64,000 nt of DNA from NCBI RefSeq assembly GCF_900168015.1, contig NZ_FUYR01000001.1, positions 1,114,943-1,178,942 on the forward strand, written 5' to 3'. This stretch comes from Daejeonella lutea. Its GTDB lineage: Bacteria > Bacteroidota > Bacteroidia > Sphingobacteriales > Sphingobacteriaceae. The notes under the pieces were generated by a model. The model did not search any database. It was not told the DNA's origin and saw only the letters and a list, made by a program, of their open reading frames with translations. Position 1 is the first letter of the stretch; every line of letters begins with the position of its first letter. Both the position numbers and the translations under genes were made by a program. Shown one piece after another: positions 27,550 to 36,593 of the stretch.

Positions 27550-27918
27550 TAATGCAAATAGGAAATTGAAATCACAAGGTCAACTCAATCCCATTCACCA
27601 AAAATCAGCCATTCAGTCTCCCTTTCACTACAATCCTACAATCCTATACCTCCTATTTACCCTTGTCCGAACTGCGGGTTCGATTGATAACACCAGTTCA
27701 CCCTGACTTAAATAAACTGCTCTGAATCCATTCGTTCACTGAATAGACAAATATCCACCCAGCATCCTATCAATCCTATCATCCTATGAATCCTATTCCA
27801 GACAAATCATCCATCGTATCGATCCTAAACCAACAATCGCCCTTTCCCCTTGTTATCCCAATAATAATTTAACCTAAACCTTACATCCTATACTTATCTT
27901 AGTAGAAATTAGTACAAT
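27550..27918. repeat. Intergenic region with ATCCTA tandem words
   Basis: This 369-bp gap before rnr has no gene I can support. It is pyrimidine-rich and carries two clusters of short tandem words: CAATCCTA at 27631 and 27639 (8-bp step), and ATCCTAT at 27764, 27773, 27781 and 27790 (9-8-9 steps). Neither cluster shows an obvious complementary arm. No tRNA or terminator is seen. The rnr promoter must lie at the 3' end, but no clear -7 box is visible. Confidence 0.5.
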
Positions 27919-30048
27919 ATGTCTAAAAAGAAACCCCATAACATTAATCTGGTGCTAACAAAGCTCATCAGTGGAGTCTTTGAAAAATCAGGAAACAAGC
28001 CATTAAATTATAAGCAAGTTGCATCAAAATTAAATTTACATGATGACGAGTCGCGTGAATTAATATTACAAATTTTAAAGGATGAAAGCCGGAAAGGGCT
28101 TTTATCAGAACCGGAGAGAGGCAAATTTATATTAAAAGAACTGAAAACATTCGTGACTGGCAGGGTCGATATGACCGCCGATGGATCAGCTTACATTGTT
28201 AGTGAAGATGAGTTTGAGGAAGATATCTTCGTAGCTCCCCGCAAGCTTCGGAATGCGCTGCACGGTGATACAGTAAAAGTATATGTATACGCCAAAAGTA
28301 AGGGGCGAAAGAAAGATGGTGAAGTCGTAGAGATCATCAAACGAGCAAAAATGGAGTTTACCGGGATAATCAAGTTGTCCGAGAGGTTTGCCTTTTTCGT
28401 GCCCGATGATCGTAAAATGCTTCATGATATATTTATTCCCCTGGATGGCCTAAAAGGTGGAAAGGACAACGAAAAGGCAGTTGCGCGTATCACAGACTGG
28501 CCAGAGGATGCTAAAAACCCCATTGGAGAAATCACTCACATACTTGGCATGCAGGGTGAGAATAACGCGGAGATGAACGCTATCCTTGCTGATTACGGTT
28601 TCCCTCTGGAATTTCCTGCTCTGGTGGAAAAAGAAGCAGATGAAATTCCAGAAGCGATAACCGGTGAAGAAATTGCCAAACGCAGAGACTTCCGAAACAT
28701 CTTAACCTTTACAATTGACCCGGCTGATGCAAAAGACTTTGACGATGCTATATCATTTAGAAAACTGGATAACGGTAATATAGAGGTTGGGGTGCATATT
28801 GCCGATGTATCTCACTATGTCCGCCCAAATTCAGCACTTGACAAAGAAGCATTCGAAAGAGGAACCTCTGTGTATTTGGTTGACCGGGTTATTCCAATGC
28901 TTCCAGAGCGGCTTTCGAATGGTTTATGCTCATTGAGGCCTAACGAGGATAAACTATGCTTCTCAGCTGTGTTTGAGCTTGACCATGAAGCAAATGTTAT
29001 TCATGAATGGTTTGGCAAAACCATTATACACTCAGATACTCGTTTTAGCTACGAACAAGCACAGGAAATCCTTGAAAATAAAACGGGAAAGCATAGTGAA
29101 GAACTTTTGAAACTTAATGAACTAGCCTATAAACTGAGAGACCGCAAATTCAAGCATGGTGCGATCAGCTTTGAAAGCACTGAAGTCAAATTCCGACTGG
29201 ATGAACACGGCAAGCCCCTGGGCGTTTACGTAAAGGAGCGCAAGGATGCCCATAAACTTATAGAAGATTACATGCTTCTCGCAAATAAGAAAGTCGCTGA
29301 GTTTATAGCAAAAAAAGGTAAGGGGAAGCAAAAACTAACTTTTGTTTACCGTTCCCATGATTCGCCAAAAGAAGATGCCTTACTTAGTTTCTCGCAATTC
29401 GCCATGAAGTTTGGTTATAAGATCGACATAAGCTCTGGTCGCGAAACTGCACGGTCACTAAACTTTTTGATGGCAGATGTCGAAGGGAAAAAAGAACAGA
29501 ATGTGCTTACGCAATTAGCGATTAGGTCAATGGCGAAAGCGATTTATACCACAAAAAAACATAGCCACTATGGCTTGGCATTCGACTTCTATACTCACTT
29601 TACCTCACCAATCAGACGATATCCAGATGTGATGGTTCATCGTTTATTAGAGCTGTATCTTGCAGGGGGAAAATCTGTCAACGAAGAAGAATATGAAAAG
29701 ATGTCACTGCATTCGTCCCAGATGGAGAAAAAGGCGGCGGATGCAGAACGAGCGTCAGTAAAATACAAACAAGCTGAGTATCTGGAGGGAAATATTGGTG
29801 AAGAATTCAAGGGAATAATTTCCGGCCTCACCGAATGGGGTATGTATGTTGAGATCATCGAGAATAAGTGTGAAGGAATGGTGCGTTTACGCGACCTGAA
29901 CGACGATTTCTACGTTTTGGACGAAAAGAATTACTGCATTATCGGGCAAAGAAGAAAAAAGAAATTTCAGCTTGGCGATGAAGTAACCATTATGGTTAAA
30001 AAAGTAGATCTGAGTAAACGACAAATTGATTTTTCACTGGTGCATTGA
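27919..30048 (+). CDS. rnr: Ribonuclease R
   Basis: A 709-aa RNase II superfamily 3'-5' exoribonuclease. Order of domains: an N-terminal winged-helix region (about 1-75), cold-shock RNA-binding domains (about 80-240), the RNB catalytic domain, and a C-terminal S1 domain from about residue 625 (GEEFKGIISGLTEWGMYVEI). The catalytic Asp cluster is DPADAKDFDDAIS at 267-279, and the substrate-binding THFTSPIRRYPD block is present. It degrades structured RNA and acts in RNA quality control. Length is typical. Preceded by a long gene-free region, so it has its own promoter. Confidence 0.95.
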   Translation: MSKKKPHNINLVLTKLISGVFEKSGNKPLNYKQVASKLNLHDDESRELILQILKDESRKGLLSEPERGKFILKELKTFVTGRVDMTADGSAYIVSEDEFEEDIFVAPRKLRNALHGDTVKVYVYAKSKGRKKDGEVVEIIKRAKMEFTGIIKLSERFAFFVPDDRKMLHDIFIPLDGLKGGKDNEKAVARITDWPEDAKNPIGEITHILGMQGENNAEMNAILADYGFPLEFPALVEKEADEIPEAITGEEIAKRRDFRNILTFTIDPADAKDFDDAISFRKLDNGNIEVGVHIADVSHYVRPNSALDKEAFERGTSVYLVDRVIPMLPERLSNGLCSLRPNEDKLCFSAVFELDHEANVIHEWFGKTIIHSDTRFSYEQAQEILENKTGKHSEELLKLNELAYKLRDRKFKHGAISFESTEVKFRLDEHGKPLGVYVKERKDAHKLIEDYMLLANKKVAEFIAKKGKGKQKLTFVYRSHDSPKEDALLSFSQFAMKFGYKIDISSGRETARSLNFLMADVEGKKEQNVLTQLAIRSMAKAIYTTKKHSHYGLAFDFYTHFTSPIRRYPDVMVHRLLELYLAGGKSVNEEEYEKMSLHSSQMEKKAADAERASVKYKQAEYLEGNIGEEFKGIISGLTEWGMYVEIIENKCEGMVRLRDLNDDFYVLDEKNYCIIGQRRKKKFQLGDEVTIMVKKVDLSKRQIDFSLVH

Positions 30049-30122
30049 TTGAAAGGAGGCATGATGCCGGCAGTGTGGAGCCCGGGTTAAATTTACTACC
30101 TGGTGAAGTAACAAACGCTCAG

Positions 30123-30150
30123 ACTTCATGCTTCACAATTCATGCTTCTC
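30123..30150. repeat. Heptad array downstream of rnr
   Basis: Four 7-bp units: ACTTCAT (30123), GCTTCAC (30130), AATTCAT (30137), GCTTCTC (30144). It starts 75 bp after the rnr stop in the gap before the DUF1624 gene. Confidence 0.55.
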
Positions 30151-30229
30151 ACTGCCATCCATTTAATGGCTAGCTCGTTCTTTCTAAAAGTATTTCTGTA
30201 GATTTAATGTTACCAATCCGAAATAGCTT

Positions 30230-31438
30230 ATGAAAGAGAGTGTTACAACTACCGATCGCGTATTGGCCGCGGGAAATCGCATTGATTCGATCGACCTTCT
30301 TCGTGGCCTGGTGATGATCATTATGGCGCTTGATCATACGCGGGATTACTTTCATATTAGCGCATGGACCCAGGATCCTTTGAACCTCGTTACGACAACG
30401 CCAGCGCTCTTTCTCACCCGCTGGATAACGCATTTCTGCGCCCCGATATTTACTTTCCTAGCAGGCACTTCAATCTGGTTTCAGTCAAAAAATAAGAACA
30501 GAAAAGACCTTAGCACCTTTCTGATTAAACGAGGAATTTGGTTGGTTATAGTGGATATAGTGATCTTCAACTTTGCCTTTTCATTCGATCCTTCATATAC
30601 CATCGTAGCGCTGCAAACGATTTGGTCAATTGGGGTAAGTATGATATTTCTGGGTTTACTTATCTGGTTGCCATTTTCCTGGATACTTGGCATCGGCTTA
30701 GTAATTATCCTGGGACATAATTCTCTCGACTTCTATGAAGCCTCACATAAGGGTACTTTCTCGGTTATATACTCCATGATCCATCGTCCCGGATTCTTTT
30801 CTCTTGGCGAAGGTCATGGTCTATTTGTGTTTTACCCAGTCCTTCCCTGGCTAGGCGTAATGATTTTAGGATATTGTTTTGGCAAACTCTTTACAGCCTA
30901 TGCCGGCCTTGAAAGACAAAAAATCTTAATGAAATTAGGCTTCGGTGTGATCATACTTTTTGTAATTATAAGAGCGATAAATGTTTATGGTGACCCTAAA
31001 CTCTGGTCCGTTCAAAATAATGTATTGCACACTATCTTCTCATTTATCGATACTCAAAAATATCCTCCTTCTTTACTGTATGCGGCCATGACAATCGGTC
31101 CGGGTATACTCTTCCTCAGTTTTTTCGAGAAGACGAAAAATGCATTAACTAATATTATAGTGGTGTTTGGCCGGGTACCCTTTCTCTATTACGTACTTCA
31201 TTTCTTCCTAATACATGCGCTGTGCATGGTATTTTTCCTTCTCCGGGGGCATAATTTCAGTGAAGGAATTCATGAAGGGCCGAACATGCTTCCGAATTTC
31301 ATTGCTGCAAACGAAGGTTATTCTTTGAGCATAGTTTACGTTATTTGGATCTGTGTCGTTATCATTCTTTATCCTATCTGTAAATGGTTTAGTGAGTATA
31401 AAAAAACTCACAGGAAATGGTGGTTGAGTTACCTGTAA
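30230..31438 (+). CDS. DUF1624/HGSNAT-like membrane protein
   Basis: A 402-aa polytopic membrane protein with roughly 9-10 hydrophobic helices. The N-terminal signature SIDLLRGLVMIIMALDHTRD is typical of DUF1624 and the heparan-alpha-glucosaminide N-acetyltransferase catalytic family, where a conserved His (here in LDHTRDYF) is thought to carry an acetyl group across the membrane. The bacterial substrate is unknown, and transmembrane acylation of a periplasmic glycan is the family-based guess. Stands alone, with a heptad array 38 bp after its stop. Confidence 0.85.
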   Translation: MKESVTTTDRVLAAGNRIDSIDLLRGLVMIIMALDHTRDYFHISAWTQDPLNLVTTTPALFLTRWITHFCAPIFTFLAGTSIWFQSKNKNRKDLSTFLIKRGIWLVIVDIVIFNFAFSFDPSYTIVALQTIWSIGVSMIFLGLLIWLPFSWILGIGLVIILGHNSLDFYEASHKGTFSVIYSMIHRPGFFSLGEGHGLFVFYPVLPWLGVMILGYCFGKLFTAYAGLERQKILMKLGFGVIILFVIIRAINVYGDPKLWSVQNNVLHTIFSFIDTQKYPPSLLYAAMTIGPGILFLSFFEKTKNALTNIIVVFGRVPFLYYVLHFFLIHALCMVFFLLRGHNFSEGIHEGPNMLPNFIAANEGYSLSIVYVIWICVVIILYPICKWFSEYKKTHRKWWLSYL

Positions 31439-31475
31439 ATAACTGCGTGATCGACCCGGTCGCATACCGACAGTG

Positions 31476-31513
31476 ACCTGTTACTTGATTCCTGATTCTT
31501 GATACTTGATACC
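31476..31513. repeat. Heptad array after the DUF1624 gene
   Basis: Five consecutive 7-bp units in register: ACCTGTT (31476), ACTTGAT (31483), TCCTGAT (31490), TCTTGAT (31497), ACTTGAT (31504). It lies between two plus-strand genes, about 38 bp past the upstream stop. Confidence 0.65.
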
Positions 31514-31563
31514 CCGTTCCTAAGGAAGTTTTGGTATTTTAGCCCGGCCTTAGAATAATTTAA

Positions 31564-32538
31564 ATGCATTCGATAGAACAATTACAGGAAATAGTAAACA
31601 GGGCAATAGCCAGTACAAAATACACTCAAAAACCTACTGAACTTTACGAGCCAATAAGCTATCTCATGGAACTGGGAGGAAAACGTATGCGGCCAGTTCT
31701 GGTATTGTTGTCAACTGAACTATTTGGCGGTAACGTGATGAAGGCTTTGGATGCGGCGATAGGGATTGAGCTGTTCCATAACTTCACGCTAATGCATGAT
31801 GATATAATGGATAAGGCACCCCTCCGACGAGGGAAGCCAACGGTTCATGCCAAGTGGAGTGAGAGTGCCGCTATTTTGTCGGGCGACGTGATGTTCGTAG
31901 AGGCCTATAAAATGATGATCAAAGTTGATGATGCAATTTTAAGAGAAGTACTTGATATTTTCAGTGCTACAGCGTCAGGAGTTTGCCAGGGTCAGCAGGC
32001 CGATATGAATTTTGAAAATCGTGAAGAAGTGTCCGTTGAAGAGTATCTCTATATGATTAAGCAAAAAACAGCTGTATTGCTTGCTGGAAGTATGGAGATA
32101 GGCGCTTTAATTGGCGGCGCGGAAAAAGACCAGGCTAAATTGCTGCATGAATTCGGCGAAAATTTAGGACTTGCTTTCCAGCTCCAAGATGACATTTTGG
32201 ATGTTTACGGTGATCCGGAAAAATTTGGAAAACTTGTCGGGGGCGATATTCTGGCTAACAAAAAAACCTTTCTACTGATCAAGGCAAAGGAATTAGCCAA
32301 TGACAATAAAAGCAAAGAGCTAGCCAAATGGCTAAACGGGACATCACATGAACCTTCTCACAAGATCGCGGCTGTTACGGAAATTTATGACAGTCTCGAA
32401 GTCAGGCAACTTGCCGAGGTTCAAATGCACCAATTTGTAAGCAAAGCCTTGTCAGCCCTGGAACAAATTGGTATAGAGAACAAATCTAAAAAGCTGCTCG
32501 CAGACTTTGCTAGGGCTTTGCTCATCCGCCAGCAATAA
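31564..32538 (+). CDS. Polyprenyl diphosphate synthase (trans, long chain)
   Basis: A 324-aa trans-isoprenyl diphosphate synthase. The first aspartate-rich motif DDIMD is at 79-83 (LMHDDIMDKAPLRRGKPTVH region) and the second, DDILD, at 209-213. KRMRPVLVLL supplies the diphosphate-binding arginine. Small residues before the first motif suit a long-chain product, so it probably makes the octaprenyl or heptaprenyl tail of menaquinone. The gene ends at a terminator shared with the convergent rpmA. Confidence 0.93.
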   Translation: MHSIEQLQEIVNRAIASTKYTQKPTELYEPISYLMELGGKRMRPVLVLLSTELFGGNVMKALDAAIGIELFHNFTLMHDDIMDKAPLRRGKPTVHAKWSESAAILSGDVMFVEAYKMMIKVDDAILREVLDIFSATASGVCQGQQADMNFENREEVSVEEYLYMIKQKTAVLLAGSMEIGALIGGAEKDQAKLLHEFGENLGLAFQLQDDILDVYGDPEKFGKLVGGDILANKKTFLLIKAKELANDNKSKELAKWLNGTSHEPSHKIAAVTEIYDSLEVRQLAEVQMHQFVSKALSALEQIGIENKSKKLLADFARALLIRQQ

Positions 32539-32539
32539 A

Positions 32540-32571
32540 AAAGCGCCTTGCTGATTCCAACAAGGCGCTTT
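32540..32571. terminator. Bidirectional terminator between ispB-like gene and rpmA
   Basis: A perfect 11-bp stem, AAAGCGCCTTG (32540-32550) with CAAGGCGCTTT (32561-32571), and a 10-nt loop. It is A-rich on the left and T-containing on the right, so it can work in both directions. It starts 2 bp after the plus-strand stop and lies 20 bp past the rpmA end. Confidence 0.85.
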
Positions 32572-32590
32572 CTATATAATAATCTGGAAT

Positions 32591-33076
32591 TTATAATTCT
32601 TCTGCCGGAGCTTGTGCTTCAGGAGCTTCTTCTGTAGCTTCCTTTTTAGCAGGAGCTTTTTTCGCTGGAGCAGGTTTCTTTGCAGCAGCTTTTGGCTCAG
32701 CTTTTTCTTCCTTTTCAGCAGCAGCCTCCTTAACAGGTGCTTCTGCCTTTGGAGCAGCCTCAGCTTTCGGAGCCGCAGCTTTCTTAGGCTTTACCGGTGC
32801 ATCTTCAACAACTACCTGTGCTTCTCTAGGAAGAACAGACACGTAAGACTTATCGTCAAATTTCTTTTTGAAAATTACTGTACCGTCGATCAACGCAAAT
32901 AATGTATGATCTTTACCAATACCAACATTTTTATCCGGATGATGCTTAGTACCGCGCTGACGCACGATAATGTTTCCTGCAATTGCAGCTTGACCACCGA
33001 ATATCTTAATACCCAAACGCTTGCTATGTGACTCGCGACCGTTTCTGGAACTACCGGCTCCTTTTTTATGTGCCAT
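32591..33076 (-). CDS. rpmA: 50S ribosomal protein L27 with long Ala/Lys/Glu-rich tail
   Basis: The first ~85 residues are a normal bacterial L27 ([20 protein letters not shown] start, [17 protein letters not shown] core), which sits at the peptidyl transferase centre. The protein continues to 161 aa instead of the usual 85-95. The extra ~70 residues are low-complexity, made of Ala, Lys, Pro and Glu (for example [19 protein letters not shown]), resembling flexible tails of DNA- or RNA-binding proteins. The frame is intact, with no stop at the usual end. It follows rplU by 98 bp on the same strand, the conserved L21-L27 operon. Confidence 0.95.
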   Translation of the reverse strand: MAHKKGAGSSRNGRESHSKRLGIKIFGGQAAIAGNIIVRQRGTKHHPDKNVGIGKDHTLFALIDGTVIFKKKFDDKSYVSVLPREAQVVVEDAPVKPKKAAAPKAEAAPKAEAPVKEAAAEKEEKAEPKAAAKKPAPAKKAPAKKEATEEAPEAQAPAEEL

Positions 33077-33131
33077 TATATTTTATATTTATGAATTGTT
33101 GCCAATTCAGGATGTTAAACTTTTTTATTTT

Positions 33132-33159
33132 AGTATCAAGTATCAGGTATCAAGTACTC
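33132..33159. repeat. Heptad array between rplU and rpmA
   Basis: Four 7-bp units: AGTATCA (33132, 33139), GGTATCA (33146) and AGTACTC (33153). It lies inside the L21-L27 operon, just downstream of the rplU stop on the minus strand. Confidence 0.6.
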
Positions 33160-33174
33160 AACCCGACCAAAACA

Positions 33175-33486
33175 TTATAAAGTAATGCCCGTGATTTCGA
33201 TCTTAGTGAACTGCTGACGGTGTCCGTTTTTCTTTTTGTAACCTTTACGGCGTTTCTTTTTGAAAACGATCACTTTTTCACCTTTTAAATGAGACACGAT
33301 CTTAGCAGAAACCTTGGCTCCTTTCAATGCATCAGCACCGATTGAGAATTTACCACCATTTTCTGCTAATAACACGTTGTCAAATTCAATACTAGCGCCT
33401 TCATCTCCCTGTAAACGGTGTACAAAAAGATATTGGTCTTTAGCAACTTTAAATTGCTGTCCGGCTATATTTACTATTGCGTACAT
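33175..33486 (-). CDS. rplU: 50S ribosomal protein L21
   Basis: A 103-aa L21 that binds 23S rRNA. Marks: MYAIVNIAGQQFKVAKDQ start, the KVSAKIVSHLKGEKVIVFKK loop, and the basic KRRKGYKKKNGHRQ segment followed by TKIEITGI. Length is normal. First gene of rplU-rpmA, preceded by a very good -7 box at 33512-33520. Confidence 0.97.
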   Translation of the reverse strand: MYAIVNIAGQQFKVAKDQYLFVHRLQGDEGASIEFDNVLLAENGGKFSIGADALKGAKVSAKIVSHLKGEKVIVFKKKRRKGYKKKNGHRQQFTKIEITGITL

Positions 33487-33511
33487 TATTAATTGTTTTT
33501 TTAAATGAGGT

Positions 33512-33520
33512 GCAAATATA
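33512..33520 (-). promoter_or_regulatory. rplU-rpmA promoter -7 box
   Basis: On the minus strand TATATTTGC is an exact match to the Bacteroidota TAnnTTTG element, 25 bp before the rplU ATG. A TTTG further upstream is spaced about 24 bp, slightly long for a -33 box. Confidence 0.6.
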
Positions 33521-33550
33521 GGAAATAATATTTAAAAAAGAAAACAAATC

Positions 33551-33616
33551 AGGCTTAAGGTTTGGGCGTTAGCCCCACTAATCACTGATCCCTACTCACT
33601 TAAGTCTAATACCTAT
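33551..33616. repeat. Heptad array with two opposed arms, overlapping a stop codon
   Basis: The left part has purine-type units AGGCTTA (33551), AGGTTTG (33558) and GGCGTTA (33565). The right part has complementary-type units CCACTAA (33575), TCACTGA (33582), TCCCTAC (33589), TCACTTA (33596), AGTCTAA (33603) and TACCTAT (33610). The last unit contains the stop codon (33613-33615) of the minus-strand gene that follows. The arms can form an imperfect hairpin. It lies between rplU's promoter and that gene's 3' end. Confidence 0.65.
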
Positions 33617-34119
33617 TTCAAATCCTTATCCCTCGTATCATTGATCATATTGCTTATTTCGGTGATCAGGGATTTTGCGGCATCGTTCAGCTTAGGGCTT
33701 TCTGTATTTTGAGCATCATATAATACGTGCTTTGCTTTTCCCTTATACTTAAATTCAATGTAATATTGCGGCGAATTGGTACTATGGTTTGGGTTACCTT
33801 CTCCGGATATTTTCTCGGGGAAATTCCAGAACCCAAGTTCAGCAGCTTTTCTATGAAGGTAAAGCAGATCATCTTTACGCATCCTGACCTTAGTACGTAT
33901 CAGGGAATCACGGCTATTTATGTACTGGTAGTCCCCGGTTTTTGAATTAAATTCATTTACAAGACTGTCGCCCAACCCATATTTAAACGTTATCGATTCA
34001 AAATCCGCAAACCTGTATGGCGCATTTTTCACCATAATCGAATAATAATAAACGCAATACAGCAGGAATGGGGTAATAATGCAAATAGCTAAAAATATCT
34101 TTTTCCCTCTTTCGGTCAT
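33613..34119 (-). CDS. Hypothetical protein with N-terminal membrane segment
   Basis: A 168-aa protein with one hydrophobic segment at about residues 8-28 (flanked by TERGKK), most likely a membrane anchor with the rest in the periplasm. The soluble part contains YRFADFESITFKYGLGDSL and YYIEFKYKGKAKHVLYDAQ, which look like mixed alpha-beta structure. I recognise no family. It lies 50 bp downstream of the symporter gene on the same strand, so it may share its transcript. The stop codon sits inside a heptad array. Confidence 0.7.
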   Translation of the reverse strand: MTERGKKIFLAICIITPFLLYCVYYYSIMVKNAPYRFADFESITFKYGLGDSLVNEFNSKTGDYQYINSRDSLIRTKVRMRKDDLLYLHRKAAELGFWNFPEKISGEGNPNHSTNSPQYYIEFKYKGKAKHVLYDAQNTESPKLNDAAKSLITEISNMINDTRDKDLK

Positions 34120-34169
34120 GGCTATTTTTGGGCAGTACAGCCCATTTTTAAAAATTAGAAAATATGAAA

Positions 34170-35576
34170 TTAAGCTTCGTCTTCGAGCTTATGAATGCGT
34201 GCTTCATTTGGCGCACTAAGCTCTGCAGGCGGATGGAATTCTCCCTCCCACTTTGCGATAACCACTGTAGCCAGACAGTTACCAATCACGTTCACTGAAG
34301 TCCGCGCCATATCCATTAACTCGTCTATCCCAAGAATGATAAAAATCGGCCATACCGGCATTCCGAAAGATGAAGCTGTACCCAATAAAATTACCAGGGA
34401 GGCACGCGGGACGCCAGCGACCCCCTTACTTGTAAGCATCAAAGTAAATACAATTAGTAATTGCTGTCCAAATGTGAAATGGATTCCAGCGGCCTGAGCA
34501 ACAAAAATTGATGCTAATGACAGATATAAAGTTGTCCCATCGAGGTTGAAGCTATAACCCGTCGGCATCACAAACGCAACGATCTTACGCGGAACTCCAA
34601 TCCTTTCCATCGCTTCCATAGCCCGGGGTAAAGCAGCTTCTGAGCTTGTTGTAGCAAACGCTATGGAAACCGGTTCCGCTATTGCTTGCAGGAATTTCTT
34701 GATCGGCACTCCCACCATTAATCCTATAGGCAGCAGTACCCCCATCAGGAAAACTAACAGAGCAACATACAAAGTGATAAGAAGCTGAAATAAATTAACC
34801 AGAATTCCCAGCCCCATATGTCCCACGGTATAGGCAATGGCCGCACCTACTCCTATTGGAGCGAAATACATAATGATATTAGTAAACTTAAACATTACCT
34901 CTGAAAGGCTTTCAGTAGCCTTCAACATCGGCTGACGCTTATCTTCCTTCACCATTGCTAGTGCTATTCCGAAAAGTATACTGAATACCACAATCTGAAG
35001 AATAGCACCATCAGCTATAGATTTGGCTATATTTTCCGGGAAAATATGCAGAATGATATCGTTGAACGACTGCGGTGGCACTACAGGCAATTCCTCATGT
35101 GCGCCCGGAGGAAGTGTTATGCCCATACCAGCCTGAGATATGTTGATAGCAGCAAGCCCGATAAACAGTGCGATTGTAGTAACCACTTCGAAATAAAGAA
35201 TAGATTTCCAGCCCATCCGACCCACCTGCTTAAGATCTGAATGCCCGGCAATGCCATACACCAGCGTAGCAAAAAGCAATGGAGCAATAATAGTCTTGAT
35301 CATTTTCAAAAAGACCTTACTCAAGACCTGAAGTTTTATGCCCGCTTCCGGATAATCATGTCCAATTTCTGCCCCCACAACCATAGAAATCAGAATCCAT
35401 GTAGTAAGGGACTTCTTTTTCAGACCATAAAGAAATAAGCCCGCAATAGCCAGCCATCTGGAAAACATCAGGGCAGTTTGATTAACAGGAATTATATTGT
35501 AATGATTCAGAAAAGCAAGAAGCGCGGCTATCGAAACGACGATGAGGGCAACTAATCCAATATTCTTAAATTTCAT
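34170..35576 (-). CDS. Dicarboxylate/amino acid:cation symporter (DAACS family)
   Basis: A 468-aa glutamate/C4-dicarboxylate symporter. Family marks: the serine-rich hairpin ATTSSEAALPRAMEAM, the substrate/cation motif GYSFNLDGTTLYLSLAS (NxDGT), and the second hairpin around TSKGVAGVPRASLVILLGT. About eight membrane helices are visible. Extended N-terminal membrane segments make it slightly longer than GltP (about 430). It imports Asp, Glu or C4-dicarboxylates with Na+ or H+. A -7 box lies 23 bp upstream of the ATG. Confidence 0.93.
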   Translation of the reverse strand: MKFKNIGLVALIVVSIAALLAFLNHYNIIPVNQTALMFSRWLAIAGLFLYGLKKKSLTTWILISMVVGAEIGHDYPEAGIKLQVLSKVFLKMIKTIIAPLLFATLVYGIAGHSDLKQVGRMGWKSILYFEVVTTIALFIGLAAINISQAGMGITLPPGAHEELPVVPPQSFNDIILHIFPENIAKSIADGAILQIVVFSILFGIALAMVKEDKRQPMLKATESLSEVMFKFTNIIMYFAPIGVGAAIAYTVGHMGLGILVNLFQLLITLYVALLVFLMGVLLPIGLMVGVPIKKFLQAIAEPVSIAFATTSSEAALPRAMEAMERIGVPRKIVAFVMPTGYSFNLDGTTLYLSLASIFVAQAAGIHFTFGQQLLIVFTLMLTSKGVAGVPRASLVILLGTASSFGMPVWPIFIILGIDELMDMARTSVNVIGNCLATVVIAKWEGEFHPPAELSAPNEARIHKLEDEA

Positions 35577-35598
35577 ATTGTGGGTTTAGCATAACGGA

Positions 35599-35606
35599 CA
35601 AAAGTA
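35599..35606 (-). promoter_or_regulatory. Symporter promoter -7 box
   Basis: On the minus strand TACTTTTG matches TAnnTTTG exactly, 22 bp before the symporter ATG. No -33 TTTG at the usual distance. Confidence 0.45.
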
Positions 35607-35747
35607 AGTAATTGGATTTACATTTCAGGTTGCTTTGCAAGCGACTGAACAGATCATCTTAGCTAACTAAAATGGAATATTTGCATAAAGAATACCTATC
35701 ATCTGAACTCCATCTTCCTTTAAAATACATTTGAACGTAAAAGCAGT

Positions 35748-35779
35748 GGTACTTGAGCGGTACTTGAGCGGTATGAGGC
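35748..35779. repeat. 11-bp tandem repeat
   Basis: GGTACTTGAGC occurs at 35748 and again at 35759, followed by a degraded third copy (GGTATGAGGC, 35770). It lies in the gene-poor kilobase upstream of the symporter. Confidence 0.6.
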
Positions 35780-35792
35780 TGTTTTGGTGGCG

Positions 35793-36209
35793 ATGTCGCA
35801 CGAACAGAAAGCCAGGCAAATCCGACTATTTCATACCAACCCAGCCGGAAAAGGACAAAACGAAAATGGATCTTGCAGTGGCACGGACATAGCCTTATTT
35901 GCACATATTAAATATTACAAGGATGGCTATACAAACTTCACCACTGTTTACTGGCTTCCGCGGAAGTGTGAACCGCCTTTGCTTTTCAGGCAATGCGGGG
36001 GTAAAACTGTACTCAGCCGTTTTCCAGATCGCAGTAAGCTAATTTACAGTTTAAGGCAACAAATGGCTCAAAAACGCTTTTCAGATGCTGTAGAACTTGC
36101 AATGGTAAGGTTTAAGCAACCGGGGCTGAATGAGATATACTTTGTCAAGGCCTCCCCCCTTGGGTTTTCGCTCGTCCTGGAACCTGACAATTACCGAATA
36201 TATGAGTGA
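35793..36209 (+). CDS. Uncertain ORF, possibly a gene remnant
   Basis: A 138-aa frame from an ATG. The second half (FPDRSKLIYSLRQQMAQKRF and YFVKASPLGFSLVLEPDN) looks protein-like, but the first half is less convincing and no family is recognised. It lies in a roughly 1-kb stretch without a confident gene. It could be a small real protein or the degraded remainder of a gene. Confidence 0.3.
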   Translation: MSHEQKARQIRLFHTNPAGKGQNENGSCSGTDIALFAHIKYYKDGYTNFTTVYWLPRKCEPPLLFRQCGGKTVLSRFPDRSKLIYSLRQQMAQKRFSDAVELAMVRFKQPGLNEIYFVKASPLGFSLVLEPDNYRIYE

Positions 36210-36593
36210 TAAACCTTTGCCTGTTAAAAAGAAGAAGATCAGGTTTGACAAGTCAATTCTAATCCGGTAGCTCAGGTAGAATACCCCGGTAAATCTTTAC
36301 AGGTACGACGAAGAGCCGGCGCAAAACCTAGTCGAGCTTTCCCCCACGAGATGAATCACGTCGGATAAATAAGCGCATTTTAGGTATAGATCCACGTTTA
36401 CCTGAGATAAATTGCACCCTTGAGAGGACGAGAAGTACATTCCCTTAAATATGACAAAATGATTTGTTAAAACCCCTTCATGAACATTGTCGAACTTTAC
36501 GTAAATTTCATCGCTTAAAGAAACGCAGAGAAGAATAACTGTCCAGCTTGAAACGCAATACCGCACCCTTAAGAAGATACCAAAATCAACATT
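36210..36593. other. Gene-free stretch
   Basis: No open frame, tRNA or terminator here convinces me. A short GGTAGCTCAGGTAGAAT near 36267 resembles a tRNA D-arm, but the matching anticodon and T arms are missing. The promoter for the lipoprotein gene at 36594 presumably lies within. Confidence 0.4.

Noticed and set aside
36262-36330. tRNA-like GGTAGCTCAGGTAGAAT
   Set aside because: Only a D-arm-like piece. No anticodon stem, T loop or acceptor pairing was found.
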